In this document: positions 8,741-15,288 of the stretch, in pieces | Numbering within the stretch: the stretch's first letter is position 1 | Layout of the letters: the number at the start of each line of letters is the position of its first letter | Assembly (NCBI RefSeq): GCF_020873895.1 | Contig: NZ_JAHWGT010000002.1 | Location: 186,001-250,000 of the forward strand | Source of the DNA: Streptomyces sp. DH12 | GTDB taxonomy: Bacteria > Actinomycetota > Actinomycetes > Streptomycetales > Streptomycetaceae | Direction: 5' to 3' | Length of the DNA stretch: 64,000 nt | Translations under genes and position numbers: made by a program | The notes under the pieces: generated by a model | What the model saw: the letters and a program-made list of their open reading frames with translations, nothing else | Databases searched by the model: none | Told to the model about the DNA's origin: nothing

Positions 8741-8983
8741 TCAGGCCGTCGGGCCCCCGCCGGCCCCGCCGCCCCCGTGGGTCCGGTCGCCCGCGCCGGT
8801 CCGGTCCGCCGAGGACTGCAACTCGGCGTCGAGCTGCGACAGGTCGGCCGTCAGCGCCGCCATCAGCTCCTCCATCTGCCGCAGCAGACCCGCGGGGGCG
8901 CCCGCGCCCTGCTCGGCGGGCTCACCCGGCGCGGACACGGTTCCGTCGTACAGGGCCTGTTCCGGCACGGCTTCCTGGGACAT
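8741..8983 (-). CDS. Small acidic hypothetical protein
   Basis: An 80-residue protein starting MSQEAVPEQALYDG. The central segment LLRQMEELMAALTADLSQLD should form an amphipathic or coiled-coil helix, and the tail is Gly-rich. The ATG at 8983 has GAGGAGG upstream; an in-frame ATG at 9025 has no ribosome site. It converges with the preceding gene. Not recognised. Confidence 0.55.
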   Translation of the reverse strand: MSQEAVPEQALYDGTVSAPGEPAEQGAGAPAGLLRQMEELMAALTADLSQLDAELQSSADRTGAGDRTHGGGGAGGGPTA

Positions 8984-9161
8984 CACGGCCTCCTCGGCCA
9001 AGGCCCTCCCGGCGGAGGGCGGCACGTCGGCGACGCGCCGGCGGCTGCCGCCGGCACGCGGGCCGGGCGGTCCGGCACCGCCGGGCCAACGACCGGCCCG
9101 GCGAAGCGGTCACGGTACGTCACGGCGTGGTTGACGGTGTTCGAAGGTGCAGGATGGGCGC

Positions 9162-9290
9162 ATGGACCTTCGCATCTTCACCGAACCGCAGCAGGGCGCC
9201 GACTACGACACCCTGCTGACCGTCGCCAAGGCCACCGAGGACCTCGGGTTCGACGCCTTCTTCAGAACCGGTATCGAATCTACCCAGTGA
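9162..9290 (+). pseudogene. 5' end of LLM-class oxidoreductase gene, cut by prophage
   Basis: The frame begins MDLRIFTEPQQGADYD and continues VAKATEDLGFDAFF, the characteristic N-terminus of luciferase-like F420-dependent oxidoreductases. After the Phe-Phe codons (to 9263) the family expectation (R-S-D-H-Y) is lost. The frame continues RTGIESTQ into phage DNA and stops at 9290, leaving 42 residues of a protein that is normally around 300. The 3' part should lie beyond attR. This is target-gene disruption by the serine integrase encoded next to it. Confidence 0.85.
9240..9290. other. Probable attL (prophage-host junction)
   Basis: Coding similarity to the oxidoreductase ends at TTCTTC (9258-9263), and phage sequence with the integrase promoter follows. 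Serine integrases exchange at a 2-bp core inside a site of about 40-50 bp, so the crossover should be in or next to TTCTTC. The exact core cannot be fixed without attR, which is outside the window. Confidence 0.65.
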
Positions 9291-9295
9291 GCCAC

Positions 9296-9307
9296 TAGGC
9301 TCCGTCC
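9296..9307 (+). promoter_or_regulatory. Candidate leaderless promoter of int
   Basis: TAGGCT (9296-9301) fits an actinobacterial TAnnnT -10 element, and the ATG follows after 6 bases, with no ribosome site between. This is the geometry of a leaderless transcript. No convincing -35 is visible. The alternative is initiation at the downstream ATG at 9347. Confidence 0.35.
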
Positions 9308-11077
9308 ATGGAGCTCATCGCCCTGGGGGACAGGGATCATCAGGACATGGTCAGGGCAGTCACGTACGGGCGGCAGAGCCACAAAAGCGAGACGGACAGC
9401 CAGGCGTCACCGAAGATGCAGCGGGACACGGGGATCGCATACATCAACTCCCAGACCAACTGGCGCCACGTCGGGCACTACGAAGACGTGGGCCTCTCAG
9501 GATACGACCCCAACGTCTTCCGGCCCGACTTCGAGCGACTCATGGAAGATGCGCGCAAGAAGAAGTTCGACGTCGTGGTTATCTACATGCTGTCCCGACT
9601 CACGCGCCAGGGGGCGGCGGAAGCGCTGAAGATTCAACAGGAGCTTGCTCGACACGGGGTGGCGCTGGTGTCGACGCAGGAGCCATTCATCAACACGTCG
9701 GACGATAACCCGTTCGGCGTCGCCTTCTTTGCGCTCATCGCCGGCCTGGCGCACCAGGAGTCGAAGAACAAGAGCAAGTTCATTCGGGACACCTTCGCCA
9801 AGCTGAAGGCGAAGGGGTCGCACTCGTCGGGACCGGTCCCGTTCGGATTCGATGTGGACACCGTGAACGTCGACGGGATCACCATCCGCACACTCCGGCC
9901 CGGGAAGATGTCTTCGGCTGCGGGGGATGCTGTTGGTCCGGAATCCACGCCAGCCGACACCGTGGATTTCATCCTCCGCCAGGCTGAGGATGGGACCAAC
10001 CCCTCCGCCATCGCCGACAAGCTAGTTCGGAAGCAGGCGCGGACGCCCATGGCACATCTCGGAGAGGAGGAGGGGAAGGCACTCAGGGCGTCGGCCGCGA
10101 AGCGTCGCAAGCGTACTGGAGATGACGCCGAATACGACTGGTCGGCGACGGTGGTAACGCGGATCCTCCGTGATCCCCGAATCGCGGGATTCGCCATCGG
10201 AGCTGTGAATCAGCACACGAAGCGGCGCGAGATCCTCCGCGACGAGGAGGGGCAGCCTGTACAGCCGCACACAGGGTTCCGGACGCCCGCGCAGTGGTAT
10301 TCGATTCAGAAGTTCCTGGATGGCCGCGCACCCGCGGAACGTCGAGACCGGACCGGCGAGCGCACGTTCCTCGGGTCGTGGAACGTCCTTCGCTGTGGGC
10401 TGTGCGACGCCGGCATGACCGTGGCCAGGACCGCCCAGTCGTACGTTTGCAACCTCCGCCGTCGTGTCGGGGATCAGGAGCGCCACGTCCTGCGCATCTC
10501 GCAGGAGTTCGCGGACGCGATCGTCGCTGAGCGCGTGTGGGCCCGTCTGAGCGCACTAGACCCGTCGGACCCCGACGACCTGGAACTCCTCGCAGCAGCC
10601 GCGGAGCGGTTCGCGGTACAGGGGGCGAGCCCGGAGGCCGCGGAGGAGCTCGCAGAGCAAGAGGCGCAGTTGGAGCACGTGCAGGAGAGCATCAAGGCAC
10701 TTACAGAGGACCGTGACGCCTACGTCGGGCCCACCGCCAGGGCGGCATTCCGGACCACGATGGCGAAGTATGCGGCGCACGAGGCCCGGTGTATGGAGCG
10801 CATCGCCGAACTGACAGCGCAAGCGTCGACGTCGACACGGCTGCCCCTCGATGAGTGGCTGGAGGACGACGACCCGTTTGCCGCGAACGGTCTCTGGGCC
10901 CGGTGGGGCGTCGACGACCGACGCGCGTTCTTGGCCCTCTTCGTCGACCACATCCGCGTAGCACCGGCCGGCGGCAAGAGTGGGTCAGCGCGAGAGCGCG
11001 CAGAGCGACGCATCGAGATCGAGTGGGTGAAGCCCGCCATCGAAGAGGCGGAGGAGCTGACTTTGGTCACGAGTTGA
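9308..11077 (+). CDS. int: Large serine integrase (phiC31 family)
   Basis: A 589-residue large serine recombinase that integrates phage DNA by cutting attP and attB through a covalent Ser-DNA link. The catalytic Ser is Ser24 in VTYGRQSHK. Further resolvase-domain motifs are GLSGYDPNVFRPDFERLM and VVVIYMLSRLTRQG. The recombinase domain contains RILRDPRIAGFA, typical of the phiC31 branch. A zinc ribbon begins with RCGLCDAGM, and a coiled-coil segment lies at about residues 440-500. If the ATG at 9347 is used, the protein is 13 residues shorter. It is adjacent to attL, and the partner directionality factor is at 46582. Confidence 0.97.
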   Translation: MELIALGDRDHQDMVRAVTYGRQSHKSETDSQASPKMQRDTGIAYINSQTNWRHVGHYEDVGLSGYDPNVFRPDFERLMEDARKKKFDVVVIYMLSRLTRQGAAEALKIQQELARHGVALVSTQEPFINTSDDNPFGVAFFALIAGLAHQESKNKSKFIRDTFAKLKAKGSHSSGPVPFGFDVDTVNVDGITIRTLRPGKMSSAAGDAVGPESTPADTVDFILRQAEDGTNPSAIADKLVRKQARTPMAHLGEEEGKALRASAAKRRKRTGDDAEYDWSATVVTRILRDPRIAGFAIGAVNQHTKRREILRDEEGQPVQPHTGFRTPAQWYSIQKFLDGRAPAERRDRTGERTFLGSWNVLRCGLCDAGMTVARTAQSYVCNLRRRVGDQERHVLRISQEFADAIVAERVWARLSALDPSDPDDLELLAAAAERFAVQGASPEAAEELAEQEAQLEHVQESIKALTEDRDAYVGPTARAAFRTTMAKYAAHEARCMERIAELTAQASTSTRLPLDEWLEDDDPFAANGLWARWGVDDRRAFLALFVDHIRVAPAGGKSGSARERAERRIEIEWVKPAIEEAEELTLVTS

Positions 11078-11533
11078 TAACAACAACTCGGAGCCTCCGC
11101 AGAAGTCGGGAGCCGTCGACAGGCTGGGCGCGGCGGCTCCGATCGTCGGACGCCCCGCCTCCTCGTCCACAGCGAGCCTGTGGATAACTGCGCAGCGTCA
11201 CGGAGATGCCGAGAGCTGCCACTCTGGGTACTCGAAGGTGGCCGATCGGGTGCCAAAGTGCCAAACTAACCCCTAATTTCATTTCTCTCTAACGCGCGTT
11301 AGAAGGAAAGGAAAAAGGGGGTTAGTTTGGCTTTTTGGCCTCAGTCTGTCTCCGCGGCACACTCACCCCGCACCCGAGACTGTCACACCCTGGCAATAAC
11401 TAAGGTGAGGGAGGACGAGGCGGCGCCGGCGAATGGCGCGGCGCCCCGCTCCCTCCGACGGTCGGCAGCGCTCCCGCGGCTCCCCGCACTCTCCTCCGGG
11501 TAGAGCCGTGGTCGCAGCGCGCCGGCCGTCCTT
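11078..11533. other. Non-coding region between int and the tRNA cluster
   Basis: The 456-bp gap holds the long inverted repeat at 11252-11339. Fifty bases later is a sequence resembling the phage early promoter but with an internal deletion (11381-11400). The remainder shows no gene-like frame. attP-derived sequence is not expected here because attL is on the other side of int. Confidence 0.6.
11252..11339. repeat. Long inverted repeat, copy 1 (possible bidirectional terminator)
   Basis: A symmetrical inverted repeat is centred at 11295/11296 on AACGCGCGTT. The arms run from CCAAACTAACC (11261) to GGTTAGTTTGG (11330), and pairing extends to 11252-11339. Most of the 35 arm positions pair; mismatches cluster at 11275-11276, 11281 and 11286-11287. 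A TTTTT run follows one side. A second copy at 40044-40114 differs in the outer arm with compensating changes. It may act as a hairpin terminator in both directions or as a protein-binding palindrome. Confidence 0.85.
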
Positions 11534-11606
11534 GATCCCGTAGCTCAGTTGGACAGAGCGCCGGCCTACGGAGCCGGGTGCGGAGGTTCGAGTCCTCCCG
11601 GGATCG
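11534..11606 (+). tRNA. tRNA-Arg (anticodon ACG)
   Basis: A complete cloverleaf: acceptor GATCCCG/CGGGATC, D arm GCTC/GAGC, anticodon stem CCGGC/GCCGG with loop CTACGGA (ACG), T stem GGAGG/CCTCC with TTCGAGT. CCA is not encoded. It reads CGU/CGC/CGA after A34 modification. First of three phage tRNAs. Confidence 0.95.
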
Positions 11607-11760
11607 CTGCTGACGTGTGCGGGGACCGTGTGAGCGGACCAGGATCCGGGCGTCAGAGGACGTGGGGCGATGCCCGCGACGGCCAACACCCGGGCCTCAC
11701 GGTCCGGAGGGGCGGACGGTCATATATCCCGGGGCGTCGGGCATATCCGGCCGACGCCGG

Positions 11761-11831
11761 GCGGACGTAGCTCAGTGGTAGAGCAACGGTCTCCAAAACC
11801 GTGCGCGGAGGTTCGATCCCTCCCGTCTGTG
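11761..11831 (+). tRNA. tRNA-Trp (anticodon CCA)
   Basis: Acceptor GCGGACG/CGTCTGT with two G-U pairs, D arm GCTC/GAGC, anticodon stem ACGGT/ACCGT with loop CTCCAAA (CCA), T arm GGAGG-TTCGATC-CCTCC. CCA is not encoded. Confidence 0.95.
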
Positions 11832-11984
11832 CAGAGTTGCCGCGCGATCACTGCCCCACAGCCGTTGCGGGCACATCACGGCAACACCCACCCTGGCGCC
11901 ATGGAGGTGGGCGGACGGACGACGGTCCGCAGAAATCGGCGCGCACCCACGTGACGTCAGGTCGGCTCTGACGGTGGGTGGCTA

Positions 11985-12057
11985 CGGGACGTAGCTCAGC
12001 GGTCAGAGCGCCCGGTTTGGGACCGGGGAGCCGCAGGTTCGAATCCTGCCGTCCCGA
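11985..12057 (+). tRNA. tRNA-Pro (anticodon TGG)
   Basis: Acceptor CGGGACG/CGTCCCG, D arm GCTC/GAGC, anticodon stem CCCGG/CCGGG with loop TTTGGGA (TGG), T arm GCAGG-TTCGAAT-CCTGC. CCA is not encoded. It reads CCA, a rare codon in this high-GC host. Confidence 0.95.
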
Positions 12058-12111
12058 CGTAGACCATGCCCCGCCGGAGGCCCGGAGGAGGGCCGAACCG
12101 ACGGAGGCACC

Positions 12112-12441
12112 ATGCCGAGAGTTAACGTTCCAGTGACCACGGCCACGCGCGCGGGCGCCGCCCTTGCGACGACGACCGGCGACGCGACGAGCCACCACGT
12201 GATGATCAACGACGGCCGGACCGGGATCATCGTCAAGAACACGGGCTCCACCGTCGCCCGTACCGTGACCTTCCGTATCGCCCAGACCGTCGACGGCCAG
12301 GCTGTGGCGCCGCGCACGGCGACGCTCGCAGCCGGCGAACAGAGGCTCTTCGGTCCCTTCGACGTGAACAGCTACGGCGGGAAGCTGGAGGTCGACGTCG
12401 ACCACACCGAACTGACGCTGACGCCCGTGCGGATGGGCTAG
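12112..12441 (+). CDS. Phage hypothetical protein, beta-rich
   Basis: A 109-residue protein starting MPRVNVPVTTATRAG. Alternating hydrophobic residues and the pattern FGPFDVNSYGGKLEVDVDH suggest a small beta-sandwich. GGAGG precedes the ATG. It lies between the tRNAs and the reverse-strand lipoprotein, whose stop overlaps its own by 4 bases tail to tail. Possibly a virion-surface or decoration protein; function not established. Confidence 0.6.
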   Translation: MPRVNVPVTTATRAGAALATTTGDATSHHVMINDGRTGIIVKNTGSTVARTVTFRIAQTVDGQAVAPRTATLAAGEQRLFGPFDVNSYGGKLEVDVDHTELTLTPVRMG

Positions 12442-13043
12442 CCCTTCGGCAGCGCAATACTGAACGCGGGGACCTCGCTCGCGCTGTCCCAATACGTCAG
12501 CGTCCCGCCCTTGCGCGCGACGTCCAGGACGACGGACCCAGTCACCGCCTGCCCCGGCTTGTACTCCGTATCGAGCTCCGGTCCGTCAAGGAGGTGCAGC
12601 GTCGTCGCGTCCTGCGCGGCCGTCGTCGCGTCCTCCCACTTGATTGCGCCGTAGCCGGCGAAGCTACCGTTCGCCTTGCCGACGTTCTTCAGCGTCAGCG
12701 TGAGGCGGACGTACTGCCCGTGCTCGGCGGGCGTGCCCACGTCGACGGCAGCAGCGTCCACGTACGCGGCTTCCTTGACCGTGATGGCGAACCGCGTGAC
12801 CTCCTTCGGGTTCTCCCCGTACTCGTCCGTCTCGATGTCCGCGAACTGTCCCGTCTTGCCGACCTGCAGCACGGGCCCCGCGGATGCGGATGCGGATGGC
12901 GACGGCGACGGATCCGCTGGCGCTGCCTGGCTGGCCGCCTCCTTGAGCTCTTCCACCGTGACCGCCGGCTCCCGCTGCGACGAGCACCCGACGAGGGCAC
13001 TGGCCACCACGGCGAGCGCCACGCACGTACCGATCTTGTTCAT
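12438..13043 (-). CDS. Prophage lipoprotein, DUF4352-like, possible superinfection exclusion
   Basis: A 201-residue secreted lipoprotein and the only minus-strand gene in the prophage. A Lys-containing N-terminus and hydrophobic stretch end in the lipobox ALVGC (Cys22). A Ser/Pro/Ala linker follows, then a C-terminal beta-sandwich with RLTLTLKNVGKANGSF and SVVLDVARKGGTLTYWD, resembling DUF4352-type domains. The start at 13043 has GGGGTGGGG upstream; longer in-frame extensions lack both a ribosome site and a signal peptide. Orientation and cell-surface location suggest expression in the lysogen, for example to block reinfection; that is inference. Confidence 0.8.
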   Translation of the reverse strand: MNKIGTCVALAVVASALVGCSSQREPAVTVEELKEAASQAAPADPSPSPSASASAGPVLQVGKTGQFADIETDEYGENPKEVTRFAITVKEAAYVDAAAVDVGTPAEHGQYVRLTLTLKNVGKANGSFAGYGAIKWEDATTAAQDATTLHLLDGPELDTEYKPGQAVTGSVVLDVARKGGTLTYWDSASEVPAFSIALPKG

Positions 13044-13062
13044 TTCCCCACCCCTGTGCATC

Positions 13063-13077
13063 GCGGCACTGTGCCGC
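13063..13077. promoter_or_regulatory. Palindrome in the lipoprotein leader
   Basis: GCGGCAC-T-GTGCCGC, with 7-bp perfect arms, lies 20 bp upstream of the lipoprotein start on its template side. A TACGCT hexamer lies further upstream in the minus orientation (13087-13092) and could be a -10. The palindrome is a plausible operator or leader hairpin. Confidence 0.35.
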
Positions 13078-13121
13078 ATGGGCGCACAGCGTAGGGCACT
13101 CGCGCGCACCGTGGAGGCATC

Positions 13122-13427
13122 ATGGCGTGGGAAGGAAGCACCCGACGTCAGCGTCTCCCGCGCGACTGGCCGCGCATCGTGCGCCGCATCAAGCGCCGCG
13201 ACAAGGGCGTATGTGTGGCGAGGTACAGCGACGGCCGACAGTGTGGCCTGCCTGGCACAGACGTCGACCACATCGCCCCAGGAGACGACCACAGCGACGC
13301 GAACTTGCAGCTCCTGTGCTCCTGGCACCACCGACGTAAGAGCGCCGCAGAGGGCGGCACAGCAGCCGGCCTCACGCGCGTGCGTACTGCGCGCCCGACG
13401 CCCACACACCCGGCCCTGGAGGACTAG
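13122..13427 (+). CDS. HNH endonuclease (terminase-associated)
   Basis: A 101-residue HNH nuclease: GLPGTDVDHIAPGDDHSDANLQLLCSWHH carries the D-H, central N and terminal H-H of the beta-beta-alpha metal fold. HNH proteins beside terminase genes assist DNA cleavage during packaging in cos-type phages. The ATG at 13122 is preceded by GTGGAGG. Confidence 0.9.
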   Translation: MAWEGSTRRQRLPRDWPRIVRRIKRRDKGVCVARYSDGRQCGLPGTDVDHIAPGDDHSDANLQLLCSWHHRRKSAAEGGTAAGLTRVRTARPTPTHPALED

Positions 13428-13429
13428 CC

Positions 13430-13687
13430 ATGAGTGGTGCACACGTGGTGCTGGAGGAGGCAGACGACACGGGCGAAGAGGGTGTGATCGTCACGCGCGT
13501 CCTCGTCAACGGCGTCGACGTCGGGAAGATCACTGAGACTCCGAAGATCAGCGTCGGAACCAAGTCAAGCGGTTCGCTGACGACGATCACGCTGACGCTC
13601 GCGCCGAGTCGGCTGGAGATCCGCGGCGAGCACGCCGACGGAGAGCGTCGAGCGCCGCGCGCTGGCTTCGCAGCCAAGATCGACTGA
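13430..13687 (+). CDS. Phage hypothetical protein
   Basis: An 85-residue protein starting MSGAHVVLEEADDTGE. It is beta-strand rich (VIVTRVLVNGVDVGKI, TTITLTLAPSRLEI) with a basic tail. Its start is two bases after the HNH stop, so they are probably co-translated. Not recognised. Confidence 0.6.
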   Translation: MSGAHVVLEEADDTGEEGVIVTRVLVNGVDVGKITETPKISVGTKSSGSLTTITLTLAPSRLEIRGEHADGERRAPRAGFAAKID

Positions 13688-13688
13688 C

Positions 13689-13755
13689 TCAAGATCACCG
13701 GCACAAGATCATTGCTTCAAGATCACCAGGGGGGTGATCTTGAAGCCGAAGATCA
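13689..13755. repeat. AAGATCA repeats with a 13-bp stem
   Basis: The heptamer AAGATCA (one copy ends in G) occurs several times in both orientations within 67 bp. The centre is a perfect inverted repeat, CTTCAAGATCACC (13715-13727) and GGTGATCTTGAAG (13733-13745), with loop AGGGG. There is no T-run, so a protein-binding site is more likely than a terminator. It lies 220 bp before the primase-like gene. Confidence 0.7.
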
Positions 13756-13960
13756 GTTGACCGTACAGGTGCTGGTGTTCGCTGTCTGTACGGGTCTGGG
13801 GATCTGGCGCGAGGCGCCCACAGGAGCCCGCTGGAGGCCCGACCGCCGGCCCGCTGGGCTGATCCGGCCCCGGAAACGGGAGTCGGGCGCAAGGCGACTC
13901 AGTCTCACAGTAGCTTGCGTTTCCGCAGGTCAGACTATGGATTACCGTAACCGGCCGCGC

Positions 13961-13973
13961 TAGACTGGACCCC
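13961..13973 (+). promoter_or_regulatory. Candidate leaderless promoter
   Basis: TAGACT (13961-13966) followed by 7 bases and then the ATG at 13974, with no ribosome site between. Geometry like the int and 38497 genes. The -35 region (around 13938) is weak. Confidence 0.4.
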
Positions 13974-14576
13974 ATGAACACACCCACTTGCGAGTGGTGC
14001 CCCAACAGGCTGGGGGCGCGACACTCGCACCGCGCGCGGTTCTGTTCTACGCGCTGCCGCATGGCAGCGCACCGCGCGGCGAAGAAGAACGTGATTCCAA
14101 CGGAGCTGACGACCCGCGACAGGTGGGTCCGACGCGCCGCGGACAAGCGCCCGCTGACGACCGCCGGCATGGCGGCTTCATCGACGGACCCGCGGACCTG
14201 GAGCACGTACAAGGACGCCACCGCTTCGACGGCCGGCGTCGGTCTGGGCTTCGTCCTCTCCGACGAAGACGACATTGTCTGTCTGGACCTGGACCACTGC
14301 TTGAACCCGCTCACGGGCCGTCTGGCTCCGTGGGCCGCAGCCATCCTCCGCGACGCGGGCGCCACCTACGTAGAGGTGTCCCCGTCCGGAGACGGACTGC
14401 ATGTCTGGGGCCGCGCCGACGTCCGACAGGGACGGCGCATTCGACGCCCCGACGGCACGGCCGTGGAGGTCTACGGCACGGGCCGGTACATCGCAATGAC
14501 GGGGCGCCGACATGGCTCCTCCCCGTCCATCCTCGCGGACCTCTCCGCGGTGGTTTCCAAGCTGACGGCTCGCTAG
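13974..14576 (+). CDS. Small primase-polymerase-like protein with zinc finger
   Basis: A 200-residue protein. The N-terminus has a Cys/His cluster, CEWCPNRLG followed by CSTRC and MAAHR, resembling a treble-clef finger. The rest resembles the catalytic core of bifunctional primase-polymerase (AEP) domains: an acidic pair in VCLDLDHCL and the later SPSGDGLHVWG, typical of the Prim-Pol family. There is no helicase domain. The phage also has a large primase-helicase at 52325, so this may serve a different step or be a nucleic-acid-binding relic. It is positioned just before the terminase genes. Confidence 0.7.
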   Translation: MNTPTCEWCPNRLGARHSHRARFCSTRCRMAAHRAAKKNVIPTELTTRDRWVRRAADKRPLTTAGMAASSTDPRTWSTYKDATASTAGVGLGFVLSDEDDIVCLDLDHCLNPLTGRLAPWAAAILRDAGATYVEVSPSGDGLHVWGRADVRQGRRIRRPDGTAVEVYGTGRYIAMTGRRHGSSPSILADLSAVVSKLTAR

Positions 14577-14624
14577 CTCCCGACAGGGGACGGCGTCGAC
14601 CGTTCCTTACCCGGGAGGTACCTC

Positions 14625-14819
14625 ATGGCTCGTCTTCAAGTGATGCACCTGCCTGCGACGCCCGATGATCCCGCGCCGTTCCTGTTCGTGCTCGACGAGG
14701 TCGAGCCTCTGGACTTCGACTTCACCGACCCCGCGAACGCTGACCTCTTTGAGCATATGAAGGAAGCGACGGGTGCGCGGTACGTGCTGACCACCACGGC
14801 AACCCTGGAGGTGGTCTAG
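14625..14819 (+). CDS. Phage hypothetical protein
   Basis: A 64-residue acidic protein starting MARLQVMHLPATPDD, with FDFTDPANADLFEHMKEATG in the centre. GGGAGG precedes the ATG. Its TAG overlaps the GTG start of the terminase small subunit by one base. It is probably co-translated with the packaging genes. Not recognised. Confidence 0.6.
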   Translation: MARLQVMHLPATPDDPAPFLFVLDEVEPLDFDFTDPANADLFEHMKEATGARYVLTTTATLEVV

Positions 14820-15280
14820 TGGCTGGCCGCGGACCCGCCCCCAAGGACCCGTCCAAGCGCCGCCGGCGCAACACCAGCGAGCCGGAGACGGTCATCGTCC
14901 CTGACGACGAACTCCGCGGCCCGGAGCTCCCGGAGGGCGTGCTAGGTGTCGACGACGACGGAGACCCCGTCGACTGGCACCCTATGACTAGGCTTATGTG
15001 GGACGAATGGCGCGCCTCTCCGCAGGCGCAGACATTCCTGGGATCCGACTGGACGTTCCTCATCGACACTGCCCTGATGCATCACACGATGTGGGCCAAG
15101 GGTCGATGGGAATTCGCCTCGGAGGTACGGCTTAGAGTGGCCAAATTCGGCGCTACGCCGGAGGACAGGGCCCGGCTGAAGCTCAAGGTCGACGACCCCA
15201 CGAACGCCCGCCAGGCGCCCGTACAGCGCCCCGACGGAGTGACGGACATAAATTCCCGTCGCGCTCGCCTGACCGGTTAG
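14819..15280 (+). CDS. Terminase small subunit
   Basis: A 153-residue protein with a basic start (AGRGPAPKDPSKRRRRN), a WHPMTRLMWDEWRASPQAQ helix and the FLIDTALMHHTMWAKG core seen in actinophage small terminases. It recognises phage DNA for packaging. The GTG start overlaps the previous stop, and the large subunit starts 8 bp downstream. Confidence 0.8.
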   Translation: MAGRGPAPKDPSKRRRRNTSEPETVIVPDDELRGPELPEGVLGVDDDGDPVDWHPMTRLMWDEWRASPQAQTFLGSDWTFLIDTALMHHTMWAKGRWEFASEVRLRVAKFGATPEDRARLKLKVDDPTNARQAPVQRPDGVTDINSRRARLTG

Positions 15281-15288
15281 GAGATCGC

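Noticed and set aside
11381-11400. TGTCACA followed by CAATAAC, resembling the phage early promoter
   Set aside because: The boxes are only 6-7 bases apart instead of 17, so it cannot work as that promoter class. I treat it as a deletion-decayed copy.
12438-13442. 334-residue version of the lipoprotein
   Set aside because: The extension overlaps the HNH gene, lacks a ribosome site and would bury the signal peptide.
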